From NCBI GenBank assembly GCA_030583605.1, contig CP129466.1, positions 2,115,001-2,179,000 of the forward strand: DNA of 64,000 bases, written 5' to 3'. Positions 36,942 to 45,918 of this stretch are shown piece after piece. The notes beneath the pieces are model-generated. The model saw nothing but the letters and a program-made list of their open reading frames with translations, had not been told where the DNA came from and made no database searches. Position numbers and translations under genes: made by a program. Each line of letters opens with the position of its first letter. The stretch's first letter is position 1. The DNA comes from Gammaproteobacteria bacterium (GTDB lineage: Bacteria > Pseudomonadota > Gammaproteobacteria > Steroidobacterales > GCA-2729495).

Positions 36942-38795
36942 TCATTGCGGCGTGCAGGAACACAGGTAGTAGATGCCTCGTGGATCGTTCATGGCCCGCC
37001 ATGCGGCCAGGTCACGACGGCCCAGGGCCAGCAGATCGCCCAGCGGCGAGTCCGTCTCCATGCGTACACCGAGGTCAGCGAGGTTGGTGAGCAGCCGTAC
37101 CGCATAGTCGCGGATCAGGCGCTCAGGAAGCGTGAGCTCCGGCTCGAGATAGCGCACGTCGTAACTGCCCGCCTCGAGGCTGGCCAGTCCGGCTGCGGCA
37201 TCGATGGCGCCAGCCAGGTCACCGAGCTTGTCCACGAGACCGAGTTGCTCGGCGTCGCTGCCGATCCAGACACGCCCGCGGGCGATCCGGTCGGCCTGTT
37301 CGAACTCGAACTTGCGCGCCTCGGCCACATGGCCAACGAATATGCGGTAGGCGTCATGGACGGTGTGATCGAGGATCGCGCGCGCGTCCGGACCGAGCGG
37401 GCGATCGGAACGCATCTGGCCAGCCAGACGGGTCGTGCCGATTCCATCCACATGGACACCGAGGGCGTCGAGGCCTCGATCGATCGTTGGCACCAGCGCA
37501 CCGACGCCAATCGAGCCGGTAATCGTGCTCTCGCTCGCCCAGATCTCATCCGCGAACATCGAGATGTAGTAGCCACCAGAAGCTGCCAGCGTGCCCATCG
37601 ATACGACCAGCGGCTTGCCGCCACTCTGCAGGGCCCGCAACTCGTCGAGCACCACTTCGGAAGCAAACATGCTGCCGCCCGGACTGTCGACCCGCAGCAC
37701 GACTGCCCGGACCGAGTCATCGGCAGCCGCCTGGCGAATCAACTCGGCCAGGGTGTCACCCCCAATGCTGCCCGGCGCCGCCTCGCCGTCGACGATCTGT
37801 CCGGATGCGACGATGATGCCAACAGCGTCTCCCGTCGGCCGCCGCGGGCGGCTCCGCTGGATGGCGCGCAGGTAGGAGCTGTAGTCGATCTGGCTGAAAT
37901 CGGAATCGTCACCTTCCATCTCACCGACGATCCCGATCATGTGGGTGCGGAACTCCTGGCGGCTCATCAGCCCGTCGACCAATCGACTGTCCACGGCCAC
38001 CCGCGACGCCGACCCGCCCGTCTCACGCAGTCGATCGGCGAACGAATCCGCGTAGGTGCCCAGGCTGTCCGGCGGGAGCTTGCGCGCGCTGGTGACGTCG
38101 CGCTGGTAGACCGACCACATCGCCTGCAGCCACTGCCGGCTCGCCGTCTTGTCTTCCTCGGACATGTCATTGCGGATGAACGGCTCGACGAAGGATTTGT
38201 ACTCCCCAACGCGAAAGACGTTGAGATCGACCCGCAGCTTCTCCAGGGCGCTCTTGAAAAACGTCCGGAAATACCCGAAGCCGTCGATGTAAACGATGCC
38301 GAGGTCGTTGAGGATGATCTCGTCGGCGTGCGCCGCGAGGTAGTACTGACCCTGATCGAAGGAATCCCCCAGTGCGATGACCTTCTTGCCGGCCTCCCGT
38401 ACCTTGTCGAGCGCCGTTGCCACTGCCTGGAGCTTGGGAAGCCCGTTTGCCTCCAGCAACTCCAGGCGCATGACGACCGCCTTGATCCGGTCATCGCCCG
38501 CCGCCGCATCCAGACTGTCGACCAGATCCCGCACCAGAACCTGGCGCACGCCGTTGCCCTGTAACTCGCCGAGCGCCCGCTCGATCGGATCACCGGTGAG
38601 CTGCTCGACGAGTTCGCCCTCGGGATCGAGCAACAAGGCACCGGTGGCAGGCACCCGCACCGGTGTGCCGACCAGACCTGCCATCAGCACGCCAAAAATC
38701 GCGAGCAGCAGCACCAGGTGCAGGATACGGCGCAAGGTGTTCAGGCCGCGCCACAGCGCGCCAACGATACGGACCAGCAGACTTGGTTTGCTCAT
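36942..38795 (-). CDS. sppA: Signal peptide peptidase SppA, 67 kDa type
   Basis: Membrane serine protease degrading leftover signal peptides. The start at 38795 gives 617 residues, matching E. coli SppA (618). One N-terminal membrane helix (about 24-46) precedes two S49 repeats: the first with the catalytic lysine region ALGDSFDQGQYYLAAH, the second with the nucleophile serine in GTLAASGGYYISMFADEIWA. The extension upstream of the ATG is not coding-like. Confidence 0.95.
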   Translation of the reverse strand: MSKPSLLVRIVGALWRGLNTLRRILHLVLLLAIFGVLMAGLVGTPVRVPATGALLLDPEGELVEQLTGDPIERALGELQGNGVRQVLVRDLVDSLDAAAGDDRIKAVVMRLELLEANGLPKLQAVATALDKVREAGKKVIALGDSFDQGQYYLAAHADEIILNDLGIVYIDGFGYFRTFFKSALEKLRVDLNVFRVGEYKSFVEPFIRNDMSEEDKTASRQWLQAMWSVYQRDVTSARKLPPDSLGTYADSFADRLRETGGSASRVAVDSRLVDGLMSRQEFRTHMIGIVGEMEGDDSDFSQIDYSSYLRAIQRSRPRRPTGDAVGIIVASGQIVDGEAAPGSIGGDTLAELIRQAAADDSVRAVVLRVDSPGGSMFASEVVLDELRALQSGGKPLVVSMGTLAASGGYYISMFADEIWASESTITGSIGVGALVPTIDRGLDALGVHVDGIGTTRLAGQMRSDRPLGPDARAILDHTVHDAYRIFVGHVAEARKFEFEQADRIARGRVWIGSDAEQLGLVDKLGDLAGAIDAAAGLASLEAGSYDVRYLEPELTLPERLIRDYAVRLLTNLADLGVRMETDSPLGDLLALGRRDLAAWRAMNDPRGIYYLCSCTPQ

Positions 38796-38853
38796 CGTAA
38801 CTGCCCCTTGCCGCCGCGACTCCGTCGCCAGCCAGCGGGTTGATACAAAGCCA

Positions 38854-39966
38854 CTATTTCCGGCCCGGGTAACTGATGCGGTAGATGGCCCCGGCGCTGT
38901 CGTCGCTGACCAGCAGGGAGCCGTCAGGCGCAACCAGAATGTCGACCGGCCTGCCGAGCACCTTGTCGCCGTCGAGAAACCCCGTCATGAACGGCTCGTA
39001 TGCGACCGCCCGGTTACCTTCCAGCCGGACGAGGGAGACCCGGTAGCCGGTCTTGCCCGCCTCTTTACTGCGGTTCCACGAGCCGTGCTCGGCAATAAAT
39101 ACCTGGTTGCGGTACTCCTCGGGAAACATGCTGCCGGTGTAGAAACGAAGCCCGAGTGGTGCGACATGCGGCCCGAGCGCCTGCACCGGGGGCTGCGCAT
39201 CCGCGCAACGCCCGAGCTTGCCGAATTCGGGATCGGGAATGGTGCCACCGTGGCAGTACGGATACCCGAAATCAAGCCCCGCCCGGGGCGCACGGTTGAG
39301 TTCGCAGGGCGGCACGTCGTCACCGAGCATGTCCCGGCCATTGTCGGTAAACCACAGCTCACCGGTCTGCGGATGCCAGGTGAATCCGACGGTGTTACGG
39401 ATCCCGCGGGCGAACACCTCGCGCTGTGAGCCATCCGGATTCATCCGCAGCAGCACGCCGAAGCCGGGCTCATTGCAGATATTGCAGGGAGCGCCGATCG
39501 GAACGTACAGCTTGCCATCCGGCCCGAAACCGATGTACTTCCAGGCATGAGCCGGGTTCTTGTAAGGCAGGTCGGTAATCACCGGCTCTGGTGCCGGCGG
39601 ATCCTCGAGCCGGGTCTCGATATCCGCCATTCTCAGAATGCGTTGCGGCTCGCCGATGTACAGCGCGCCGCGGTGGAATGCAACGCCATTTGGCGTATTC
39701 AGCCCGGTCGCAAGCGTGCGCAGTTGCGGCGACCCGCCGAACGGCTCCGTCACCGCATAGACCGTGCCATTGCCGCCACGCTGGGTGCCGACGAAGAGCG
39801 TCCCCTGCTCCCCAAGCGCCATCGAGCGCGCGCCCGGCACCTTGACGAGAAGCTCAACGCGGAAACCCGGGGGAACCTGCAGGTGTGCCAACGCGGCGGC
39901 GTCGCTTCCGATCGCTACAGCCGGACCGGCGGCCAGCAGCAGCCAGGCCATCAGTCGGTACGCCAT
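38854..39966 (-). CDS. PQQ-dependent aldose sugar dehydrogenase-like protein, exported
   Basis: Soluble beta-propeller dehydrogenase of the GDH-B/YliI/sorbosone type. The start at 39966 has the strong site AGGAGGAGCTC and gives 370 residues with a signal peptide (1-19, LLLAAGPAVAIG). Propeller repeats include LNTPNGVAFHRGALYIGE, GFTWHPQTGELWFTDNGRD, FIAEHGSWNRS and RPVDILVAPDGSLLVSDD; the GSWNRS-type segment is typical of the family. It lies 35 bases after the TRAP permease on the same strand, so a periplasmic sugar or aldehyde oxidation may be tied to the transported substrate. No PQQ synthesis genes are in the window. Confidence 0.88.
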   Translation of the reverse strand: MAYRLMAWLLLAAGPAVAIGSDAAALAHLQVPPGFRVELLVKVPGARSMALGEQGTLFVGTQRGGNGTVYAVTEPFGGSPQLRTLATGLNTPNGVAFHRGALYIGEPQRILRMADIETRLEDPPAPEPVITDLPYKNPAHAWKYIGFGPDGKLYVPIGAPCNICNEPGFGVLLRMNPDGSQREVFARGIRNTVGFTWHPQTGELWFTDNGRDMLGDDVPPCELNRAPRAGLDFGYPYCHGGTIPDPEFGKLGRCADAQPPVQALGPHVAPLGLRFYTGSMFPEEYRNQVFIAEHGSWNRSKEAGKTGYRVSLVRLEGNRAVAYEPFMTGFLDGDKVLGRPVDILVAPDGSLLVSDDSAGAIYRISYPGRK

Positions 39967-40001
39967 GAGCTCCTCCTTATCGTCAGTTTCCGGTACGCCC
40001 G

Positions 40002-41258
40002 TCAGTGCTGCAGCAGCCACAGCGACAGGCCCGGCCAGAAAGTCACCACTAGCACCGTCAGCAGCAACACCAGCAGGAACGGCAACGTGGCACGGTAGAT
40101 CTCCAGGATGGGCCGATCGAAACGGTAACTGCAGACTACAAGATTTCGTCCCATCGGGGGTGCGAGGTAGCCCAGTTCCATGGTCGCCACGAACAGTATT
40201 CCCAGGTGCACCGGATTGATCTCGTATTGCGCCGCCACGGGAACGATCAGCGGCACGGCAAGCACGAGTGCCGAAAATATGTCGAGAATCGCACCGAGCG
40301 CAAGCAGGAACAGGAACAACAGCAGAAGGAAACTGTACGGCCCGTCGACCCACTGCGTGACCACGTCCAGCAGACGCTGTGGAATCTGCGCATCGATGAG
40401 CACGTTGGTGGACGCCAGCGACACGCCCAGGATCAGCAGAATGGCGCCGACCAGTGTCATCGATCGGCGCATGATTCCGGGCAACTGCGCGAGGCTGATA
40501 TCGCGATGGATACCCACCTCGCTCACGACCGCGTACACGGCGGTGACTGCCGCAGCTTCGGACACAGCAAAGTAGCCCCCGTAGATACCTCCCAGGACGA
40601 CCACGGGCAGTGGGATATCGAGCCATGACTCGCGAATCGCCGCGCGCACCTCCACCCAGGAGAAATCGCTGAGAGGAACCCGGATGTGCCAGTTGACCCA
40701 CAGGCAATAACCAGCGAGCCCCGCCATCATCAGCAGCCCCGGCAAGACGCCCGCGACGAACAGTTCGTCAATGGATGTTTCCGTGATGACGCCGAATAGG
40801 ATCAGCGGCAACGACGGCGCAAACAACAGGCCAAGACAACCGGCCGAGGTGATGAGGCCGAGACTGAAGCGCTCGCTGTAGCCTGCCCTGGTAAGCGCCG
40901 GCAGCAACGCGGCGCCGAGCGCAATGATCGTGACACCGGAGCCGCCCGTAAACGCAGTGAATATCGCACAGGCAGCAATCGAGACGATTGCCACGCCACC
41001 AGGCACCCAACCCACCAGCGCCGTTGTCAGCCGCACCAGACGCGCCGGAGCCTGGCTTTCCGCCATGACATAGCCGGCAAAAGTGAACAGGGGAATGGCG
41101 AGGAGGATCGGGGTCTCGGCGATGCCGTACACCTCGATCGGGATCGCCGTCAGCGGAATGTCGGCGCCGATAAACCCTGCTATTGCACCAGCCGCAATCA
41201 CCGCGAACAGCGGCATGCCGAGCAGCGTCAGCAACAGCAATGTCAGGGGTACGATCAC
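40002..41258 (-). CDS. dctM: TRAP transporter large permease DctM
   Basis: Twelve-span-class membrane subunit of a Na+-coupled TRAP importer. The GTG at 41258 overlaps the dctQ stop (GTGA) and yields a normal N-terminus with an immediate membrane span (IVPLTLLLLTLLGMPLF); 418 residues. Family segments AIPLFTFAGYVMAES, FTGGSGVTIIALGA and FAPSLPLILFG are clear. It belongs to a TatT-DctP-DctQ-DctM set. Confidence 0.93.
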   Translation of the reverse strand: MIVPLTLLLLTLLGMPLFAVIAAGAIAGFIGADIPLTAIPIEVYGIAETPILLAIPLFTFAGYVMAESQAPARLVRLTTALVGWVPGGVAIVSIAACAIFTAFTGGSGVTIIALGAALLPALTRAGYSERFSLGLITSAGCLGLLFAPSLPLILFGVITETSIDELFVAGVLPGLLMMAGLAGYCLWVNWHIRVPLSDFSWVEVRAAIRESWLDIPLPVVVLGGIYGGYFAVSEAAAVTAVYAVVSEVGIHRDISLAQLPGIMRRSMTLVGAILLILGVSLASTNVLIDAQIPQRLLDVVTQWVDGPYSFLLLLFLFLLALGAILDIFSALVLAVPLIVPVAAQYEINPVHLGILFVATMELGYLAPPMGRNLVVCSYRFDRPILEIYRATLPFLLVLLLTVLVVTFWPGLSLWLLQH

Positions 41259-41767
41259 TGCACCGACGTCCGGCCGCGGCGGCCAGCAACACATCTCCCC
41301 GCGGCAACGGCGTACCGTATGGCGATCAACGCGAAACCAACCGGCAGGATGACCTGCAGGGTCCACGCCGGAATGCCGCCTCCGAGAATGCGGTCGTCAG
41401 CGCTCCAGGAGTCGACTACAAACAGGTACGAGTACCACGCAAGCGTCACGCATACGGCGGATGTCAGCGCGTTGACGAGCACGTCCGCCGCGCGGCGGAC
41501 ACCGGCAGGCAGGTATCGCGAGACCGCATCAATGGTCACGTGACGCTGTTCGCCACTGGCCGCGATCGCCCCGAGCATGGTCACCCACAGGACCGTGATG
41601 CGCAGGGCCTCGTCGGCCCAGGAAATACCACCCGCTCCCAGATTGCGCAGCACGATCTGCGCGGTGGCGAGAACGATCATGCCGCCAAGGGTCAGCGCAA
41701 GCAGCACGGTCTCCACGCGACGGCCCAGACGTCCCGCAGAACCTTGCTCCGGCGGCCGGGAACTCAC
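41255..41767 (-). CDS. dctQ: TRAP transporter small permease DctQ
   Basis: Four-helix small permease subunit. The GTG at 41767 overlaps the dctP stop and gives 170 residues; an open frame further upstream only shadows dctP. Spans lie about at 22-44, 56-75, 95-115 and 135-155, with the DctQ pattern SWADEALRITVLWVTMLGA and the basic loop after it. Confidence 0.9.
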   Translation of the reverse strand: MSSRPPEQGSAGRLGRRVETVLLALTLGGMIVLATAQIVLRNLGAGGISWADEALRITVLWVTMLGAIAASGEQRHVTIDAVSRYLPAGVRRAADVLVNALTSAVCVTLAWYSYLFVVDSWSADDRILGGGIPAWTLQVILPVGFALIAIRYAVAAGRCVAGRRGRTSVQ

Positions 41768-42795
41768 GGGCCGCCGGTTCCGGACGGACTCGGTCCCGCC
41801 TGCCGCCGGTATTCCGCGAGGTAGCCCTCGAGTTGCTGCAACAGCGCCGGCGTATAGGTGCCCTCGCGACCCAGCAGCGAGTTTGCCTCGCGCGCCGCCT
41901 CGCGCCATGTGCTGACCGCAGCAGGCTCCGCGTCGACCACGGTTATGCCGCTCGCTTTGAGCGCCGCGCGGGCCGTCTCGTCGTCGTGCTGGCTCTGCTG
42001 GTCGAACCGGCGATACACGGCCCCCATGACCTCGCGGAACGCGTTTCGATCCGCCTCATCCAGCTTGGCGAATGCGCGTGAATCGATCGCCATGAGGCCC
42101 ATGGTGTACATCATCGGCGTCGACGTCATGTACTTCACGCGCGTGTGCCACTGCAAGGCAATCACCCCGACCGGCGGGGCCGCCACGACATCGAGCAGTC
42201 CCGTCTGCAGCCCGGTCAGCACGTCCGTCACCGGCAATGCGACCGGCGACAGCCGCATGGCTTCCATGGCAACGGTACTGACGCGGTCACCCTCCGGAAC
42301 CCAGATCTTCTGGCCTTGCATGTCCGCGGTGGTCGTGATGGGGCGATTGGCGAAAATCCGCGCGAAGCCGCCCCCGGCGAAGCCGAATGAGACGAACCCT
42401 GCCTCCTCCAGGCCTTTCATCAAGGCGCCATCCATACGCTGGCGCACAAAGTCGACCTCGTCATGATTCATGAAGAGCATGGGCAACCCGTAAAGCACGA
42501 TGTCCTGGTATTTCTCCGCAATCCCGCCCGCCGTAAAGGCGCCGCCATGAAGTTGTCCGATGCGGATCTTGCGCAATACCTGCTTTTCGTTGCCCATCAC
42601 GCCACCGCCGTACAACTTGACGACCACGCGTCCCTGCGTACGGGCCTTCACCTCGGCGGCGGCAGCGCGAATCTCACGCATCCACTGCGAACCCTCAGGA
42701 GCGACGGTCGCAATCTTGAATTCCGCCGCTCCAGCCTGCACCGCAAGCAACTGGGAAAGCAGCAGGCTCATTGCGGCAGCAATCATCCCGCGCAT
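41764..42795 (-). CDS. dctP: TRAP transporter substrate-binding protein DctP
   Basis: Periplasmic solute receptor of the TRAP system. The start at 42795 follows AGAGGAGG and gives 343 residues with a signal peptide ending AGAAEF (about 24). The binding-protein body includes FKIATVAPEGSQWM, a family arginine region (FANRPITTTADMQGQKIWVPE) and the GLQTGLLDVVAAPPVG segment. Sequence style is of the TRAP class served by TatT-type partners. Ligand unknown. Confidence 0.92.
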   Translation of the reverse strand: MRGMIAAAMSLLLSQLLAVQAGAAEFKIATVAPEGSQWMREIRAAAAEVKARTQGRVVVKLYGGGVMGNEKQVLRKIRIGQLHGGAFTAGGIAEKYQDIVLYGLPMLFMNHDEVDFVRQRMDGALMKGLEEAGFVSFGFAGGGFARIFANRPITTTADMQGQKIWVPEGDRVSTVAMEAMRLSPVALPVTDVLTGLQTGLLDVVAAPPVGVIALQWHTRVKYMTSTPMMYTMGLMAIDSRAFAKLDEADRNAFREVMGAVYRRFDQQSQHDDETARAALKASGITVVDAEPAAVSTWREAAREANSLLGREGTYTPALLQQLEGYLAEYRRQAGPSPSGTGGP

Positions 42796-42826
42796 CGATC
42801 GACCTCCTCTCGCAGTAGCGTCAGAA

Positions 42827-43708
42827 TCAGAAATAGTCATCGGCCGAGGCAAGAAGCTCCCTCGCCTGTTGTTGCGCAAGGGTATTGAACAGCGTCTGCC
42901 CCGGTTCCCTGGCCACAGCCTGCAACACCTCGTTCAGCAAGCGGTCGTGAAGCTCCCGGTCGTAGACCAGCCGCGCGTATCCCCGCGCGAACTCGACCTT
43001 GACCGACAGATTCCTGCCGGCGCTCAGGCTGATCGCCTTCTCGAAATACGCTCGCCCAAGCTCCGGCTTTCCGCCCAACGCCTCCGGGCGCAACGTATTG
43101 AGCACGCCCAGGTACATATTGACATTGACGGTCCTCGCCGGATCGTCGAACTCCAGCAGTCGCTGCAGCGCATGTTCGATCTTCGGCAGGGCAGCAATCG
43201 CCTGCCAGTCACCGCTGTGGGCGCGGATATACGCGAGCGACGCCACGCAGTAGCTGTAGAGCGCATCGGCATCTCGGTGGCTGATCGCATTCACGGCCCC
43301 GACAAAGGCCGGGTAATCGAGCGCATCGACACCACAGCTGGCACGGTTCGCCGCGCACAGCGAGCGTACCCCGTATTCCCTGGCACGGCTGGTCAGGCGT
43401 TGGGCACGCTCCTCATCCGTAACGAAAACGATGCCGTAGACCGCGTACAACTGGGCCGCCGCGCCGAGGTAACGCGGGTTGGCCGGATCGGAATTCACCA
43501 GTGCGTCGAGCAGGAGCAGATACGCGGGAGTGCCGTCGCGGACCAGTTGCGGATCATCCGCATCGAGGATCGCCTCGTTCAGTCCATCCGCAAACCGGCC
43601 AGCGGCCGCACCGCCGAGTGCGGCACAACCAGACAACAGCACCGCGCCCACCGCGACGGCAGCCCGGACAGCGGCAAGACGGCGTGCCGACGCTGCGCAG
43701 CGGTCCAT
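42827..43708 (-). CDS. TPR lipoprotein TatT-like, TRAP transporter partner
   Basis: A 293-residue lipoprotein: signal with lipobox LLSGC (Cys28), then helical TPR-like repeats (ANPRYLGAAAQLYAVYGIVF, EALGGKPELGRAYFEKAISL). It resembles TatT (TP0956-type) proteins that form trimers with DctP-type receptors in TPR-associated TRAP (TPAT) transporters. Its position as first gene, 31 bases ahead of dctP, matches that arrangement. Pore-lined TatT has been proposed to hold hydrophobic ligands; the ligand here is unknown. Confidence 0.85.
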   Translation of the reverse strand: MDRCAASARRLAAVRAAVAVGAVLLSGCAALGGAAAGRFADGLNEAILDADDPQLVRDGTPAYLLLLDALVNSDPANPRYLGAAAQLYAVYGIVFVTDEERAQRLTSRAREYGVRSLCAANRASCGVDALDYPAFVGAVNAISHRDADALYSYCVASLAYIRAHSGDWQAIAALPKIEHALQRLLEFDDPARTVNVNMYLGVLNTLRPEALGGKPELGRAYFEKAISLSAGRNLSVKVEFARGYARLVYDRELHDRLLNEVLQAVAREPGQTLFNTLAQQQARELLASADDYF

Positions 43709-43747
43709 GCCCTGGAACTGCCCTGCGGCGACCCTGGCGCTACAGGG

Positions 43748-44092
43748 TCAGACCTTCTCTTTGATGCGCGCAGACTTGCCGCTGCGATCGCGCAGGTAAT
43801 AGAGCTTCGCCCGGCGCACATCGCCGCGGCGCTTCACCTTGATCTCGGCAACTGTCGGGCTGTAGGTCGGAAACACCCGCTCGACGCCTTCACCGTGGGA
43901 AATCTTGCGCACGGTGAACGAGGAATTGGCACCCCGGTTGCGCCTGGCAATCACCACCCCCTCGTACGCCTGCAGGCGTTCGCGGTTACCTTCCTTGACA
44001 CGCACCTGGACGACGACGGTGTCGCCCGGAGAGAAATCGGGAATTTTCCGTTGACTCAATTCCGATTCCAGCTGCTTCATTACCTTGCTCAT
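43748..44092 (-). CDS. rplS: 50S ribosomal protein L19
   Basis: 114 residues with the conserved [20 protein letters not shown] and [18 protein letters not shown] of L19, located at the 30S-50S interface. Fourth gene of the rpsP-rimM-trmD-rplS operon. Confidence 0.97.
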   Translation of the reverse strand: MSKVMKQLESELSQRKIPDFSPGDTVVVQVRVKEGNRERLQAYEGVVIARRNRGANSSFTVRKISHGEGVERVFPTYSPTVAEIKVKRRGDVRRAKLYYLRDRSGKSARIKEKV

Positions 44093-44147
44093 GTTCCCTC
44101 ATCCTCATTCAGGCGCCCGCCAATTCGGTCGGGCATCGCCATAACAA

Positions 44148-44906
44148 CTATTCGGCATTCGCCGGCATCACCTCGCGCTCGGCGAGAAACCGGCGCAGCA
44201 ACTCCTCTTCCTCGATGCTCATCGTCCGCCGTGCCAACAAATCCTGCCGTCGCAGGTAAGTCCGGCCAAGCGACTGCTGCAGGCGCCAGCGCCTGACGGC
44301 CGCATGATCGCCTTGCAACAGCACGCGGGGCACTGCCCGCCCGTCCACCTGCTCCGGTCGCGTGTAATGCGGACAGTCGAGGAGGTTACCGTTAAAAGAG
44401 TCCTCCTCCGCGGACGCCTCGTCCCCAAGCGCACCGGGCAGCAATCGCACGACTGCGTCGATCACCGCCAGCGCCGCAATCTCGCCGCCGCTCATCACGA
44501 AATCGCCCAGCGACACCTCGTCGTCGGCCTCGGCTTCAATCAGGCGCTCGTCGAATCCCTCGTAACGGCCGGCCACCAGCACCATCGCCCCCCAGCTCGC
44601 CATTTCGCGAGCCAGTTCCTGATCGAAGCGGCGGCCCTGCGGACTCAGGAAGAGCGTTCGTGTCCCGGCTGGCAATGCAGCCCGTGCCGCTCGCAGCGCA
44701 TCGCGCATCGGCTCGTAGCGCAACACCATTCCCGGCCCACCTCCATACGGTCGGTCATCGACCGTGCGGTGTGCATCACGCGCGTAATCGCGCGGGTTGA
44801 CCATGCTGACTGTTGCAAGACCTCTGCCCAGGGCCCGGCCGCAGATCCCGTAGCCGATGCCGGCCGCCACCATTTCGGGAAACAGTGTTACAACCCGAAT
44901 CTGCAT
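44148..44906 (-). CDS. trmD: tRNA (guanine37-N1)-methyltransferase
   Basis: Methylates G37 next to the anticodon and prevents frameshifting. The 252-residue SPOUT protein shows IRVVTLFPEM, the knot segments VAGRYEGFDERLIE and EVSLGDFVMSGGEIAALAVID, and the PHYTRPE substrate loop. The ATG at 44906 is preferred to a TTG two codons upstream. Between rimM and rplS as usual. Confidence 0.96.
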   Translation of the reverse strand: MQIRVVTLFPEMVAAGIGYGICGRALGRGLATVSMVNPRDYARDAHRTVDDRPYGGGPGMVLRYEPMRDALRAARAALPAGTRTLFLSPQGRRFDQELAREMASWGAMVLVAGRYEGFDERLIEAEADDEVSLGDFVMSGGEIAALAVIDAVVRLLPGALGDEASAEEDSFNGNLLDCPHYTRPEQVDGRAVPRVLLQGDHAAVRRWRLQQSLGRTYLRRQDLLARRTMSIEEEELLRRFLAEREVMPANAE

Positions 44907-44924
44907 GGCCAATTGCCCGTCAAC

Positions 44925-45434
44925 TCAAAAGTCCTCGTCCCACACTACGCGAATGACCGCAGCGGTCAGATCTACGGACGTGACGACCTGCCCGGGCAAG
45001 AAGGGCAGCAGCCGGCGCCGCTCTCCTTGCACGACGAGTACGTCGTTTGCGCCCGTTGCCAGTAACTCAACCACTCGTCCAAGCACGGCGCCGTCGTCGT
45101 TCACCACCTGCAGACCGACCAGGTCCGACCAGTAGTACTCGCCCGGCCGGGTTCGCCCGAACTGCGCGCGCGGCACGCGGATCGTCGCTCCAACCAGCGC
45201 ACGGGCAACATCGCGATCATCGATACCATCGAGATGCGCGATGACGCCGCGTCCATGGCCGGCGCCCTCCACGACGCGGAACGACTGCGCCCCGCTATCG
45301 CCGACGAGCCACGGGCTGTACGTCAGGATCCCCTCCGGGGGATCGGTAAAGGAGAAAATCCGGAGCCAGCCCCTGACACCGAATACTCCTGAAATGCGAC
45401 CGACGACGACCGTCCGCTCAGCGGATTCGGCCAT
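44925..45434 (-). CDS. rimM: 16S rRNA processing protein RimM
   Basis: 30S maturation factor with an N-terminal RimM domain (VVVGRISGVFGVRGWLRIF) and a C-terminal PRC-barrel (EYYWSDLVGLQVVNDDG, PFLPGQVVTSVDL). The ATG at 45434 gives 169 residues; a GTG five codons earlier is possible. Second gene of the operon. Confidence 0.95.
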   Translation of the reverse strand: MAESAERTVVVGRISGVFGVRGWLRIFSFTDPPEGILTYSPWLVGDSGAQSFRVVEGAGHGRGVIAHLDGIDDRDVARALVGATIRVPRAQFGRTRPGEYYWSDLVGLQVVNDDGAVLGRVVELLATGANDVLVVQGERRRLLPFLPGQVVTSVDLTAAVIRVVWDEDF

Positions 45435-45472
45435 TGCTGCAACCGGCACCGTTCAGCCGCACACCAGCTGCG

Positions 45473-45748
45473 TCAGGCGGCAGCAGCTCCAGCGGCCGCT
45501 GCCGGCGCGGGCGGGTCGCTTTCCAGCAGATTTGCTACGCGTGCCGACAACTGCGCCCCCTGGCCCAGCCAGTACTCGACCCGGGCCCGGTCTACCTGCA
45601 ACCGTGTTTCTTTTCCGGACGCAATCGGATTGAAGAAACCGAGACGCTCGATATAACCGCCGTCCCGCCGGCTGCGATGGTCGGTTGCGACAATGTGATA
45701 AAAAGGCCGCTTGGTGGTGCCACCGCGGCTGAGTCGAATAGTCACCAT
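45473..45748 (-). CDS. rpsP: 30S ribosomal protein S16
   Basis: 91 residues beginning [20 protein letters not shown], characteristic of S16, with an Ala/Pro-rich tail. It heads the operon; a TAAAAT at 45824-45829 (minus strand) is a possible -10 element about 75 bases upstream, with only a weak -35. Confidence 0.97.
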   Translation of the reverse strand: MVTIRLSRGGTTKRPFYHIVATDHRSRRDGGYIERLGFFNPIASGKETRLQVDRARVEYWLGQGAQLSARVANLLESDPPAPAAAAGAAAA

Positions 45749-45918
45749 TCTGGATCGTTTCCTCTGTGGTCTTATCGGCGCTGGCTGCCAACCTGATCGG
45801 CGGGTACCACACGCAACCGCGGGATTTTACTGGAACATGGCGGGGCTGCACACCCTCCAATGGGTCAATATGGCCCACTCCCCTTCGGCCCGCACCCTGC
45901 ATCCAGATACCGAACCGC

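Noticed and set aside
36900..38564. Open frame of 554 codons antisense to sppA
   Set aside because: sppA on the other strand matches its family over full length; this frame has shadow composition.
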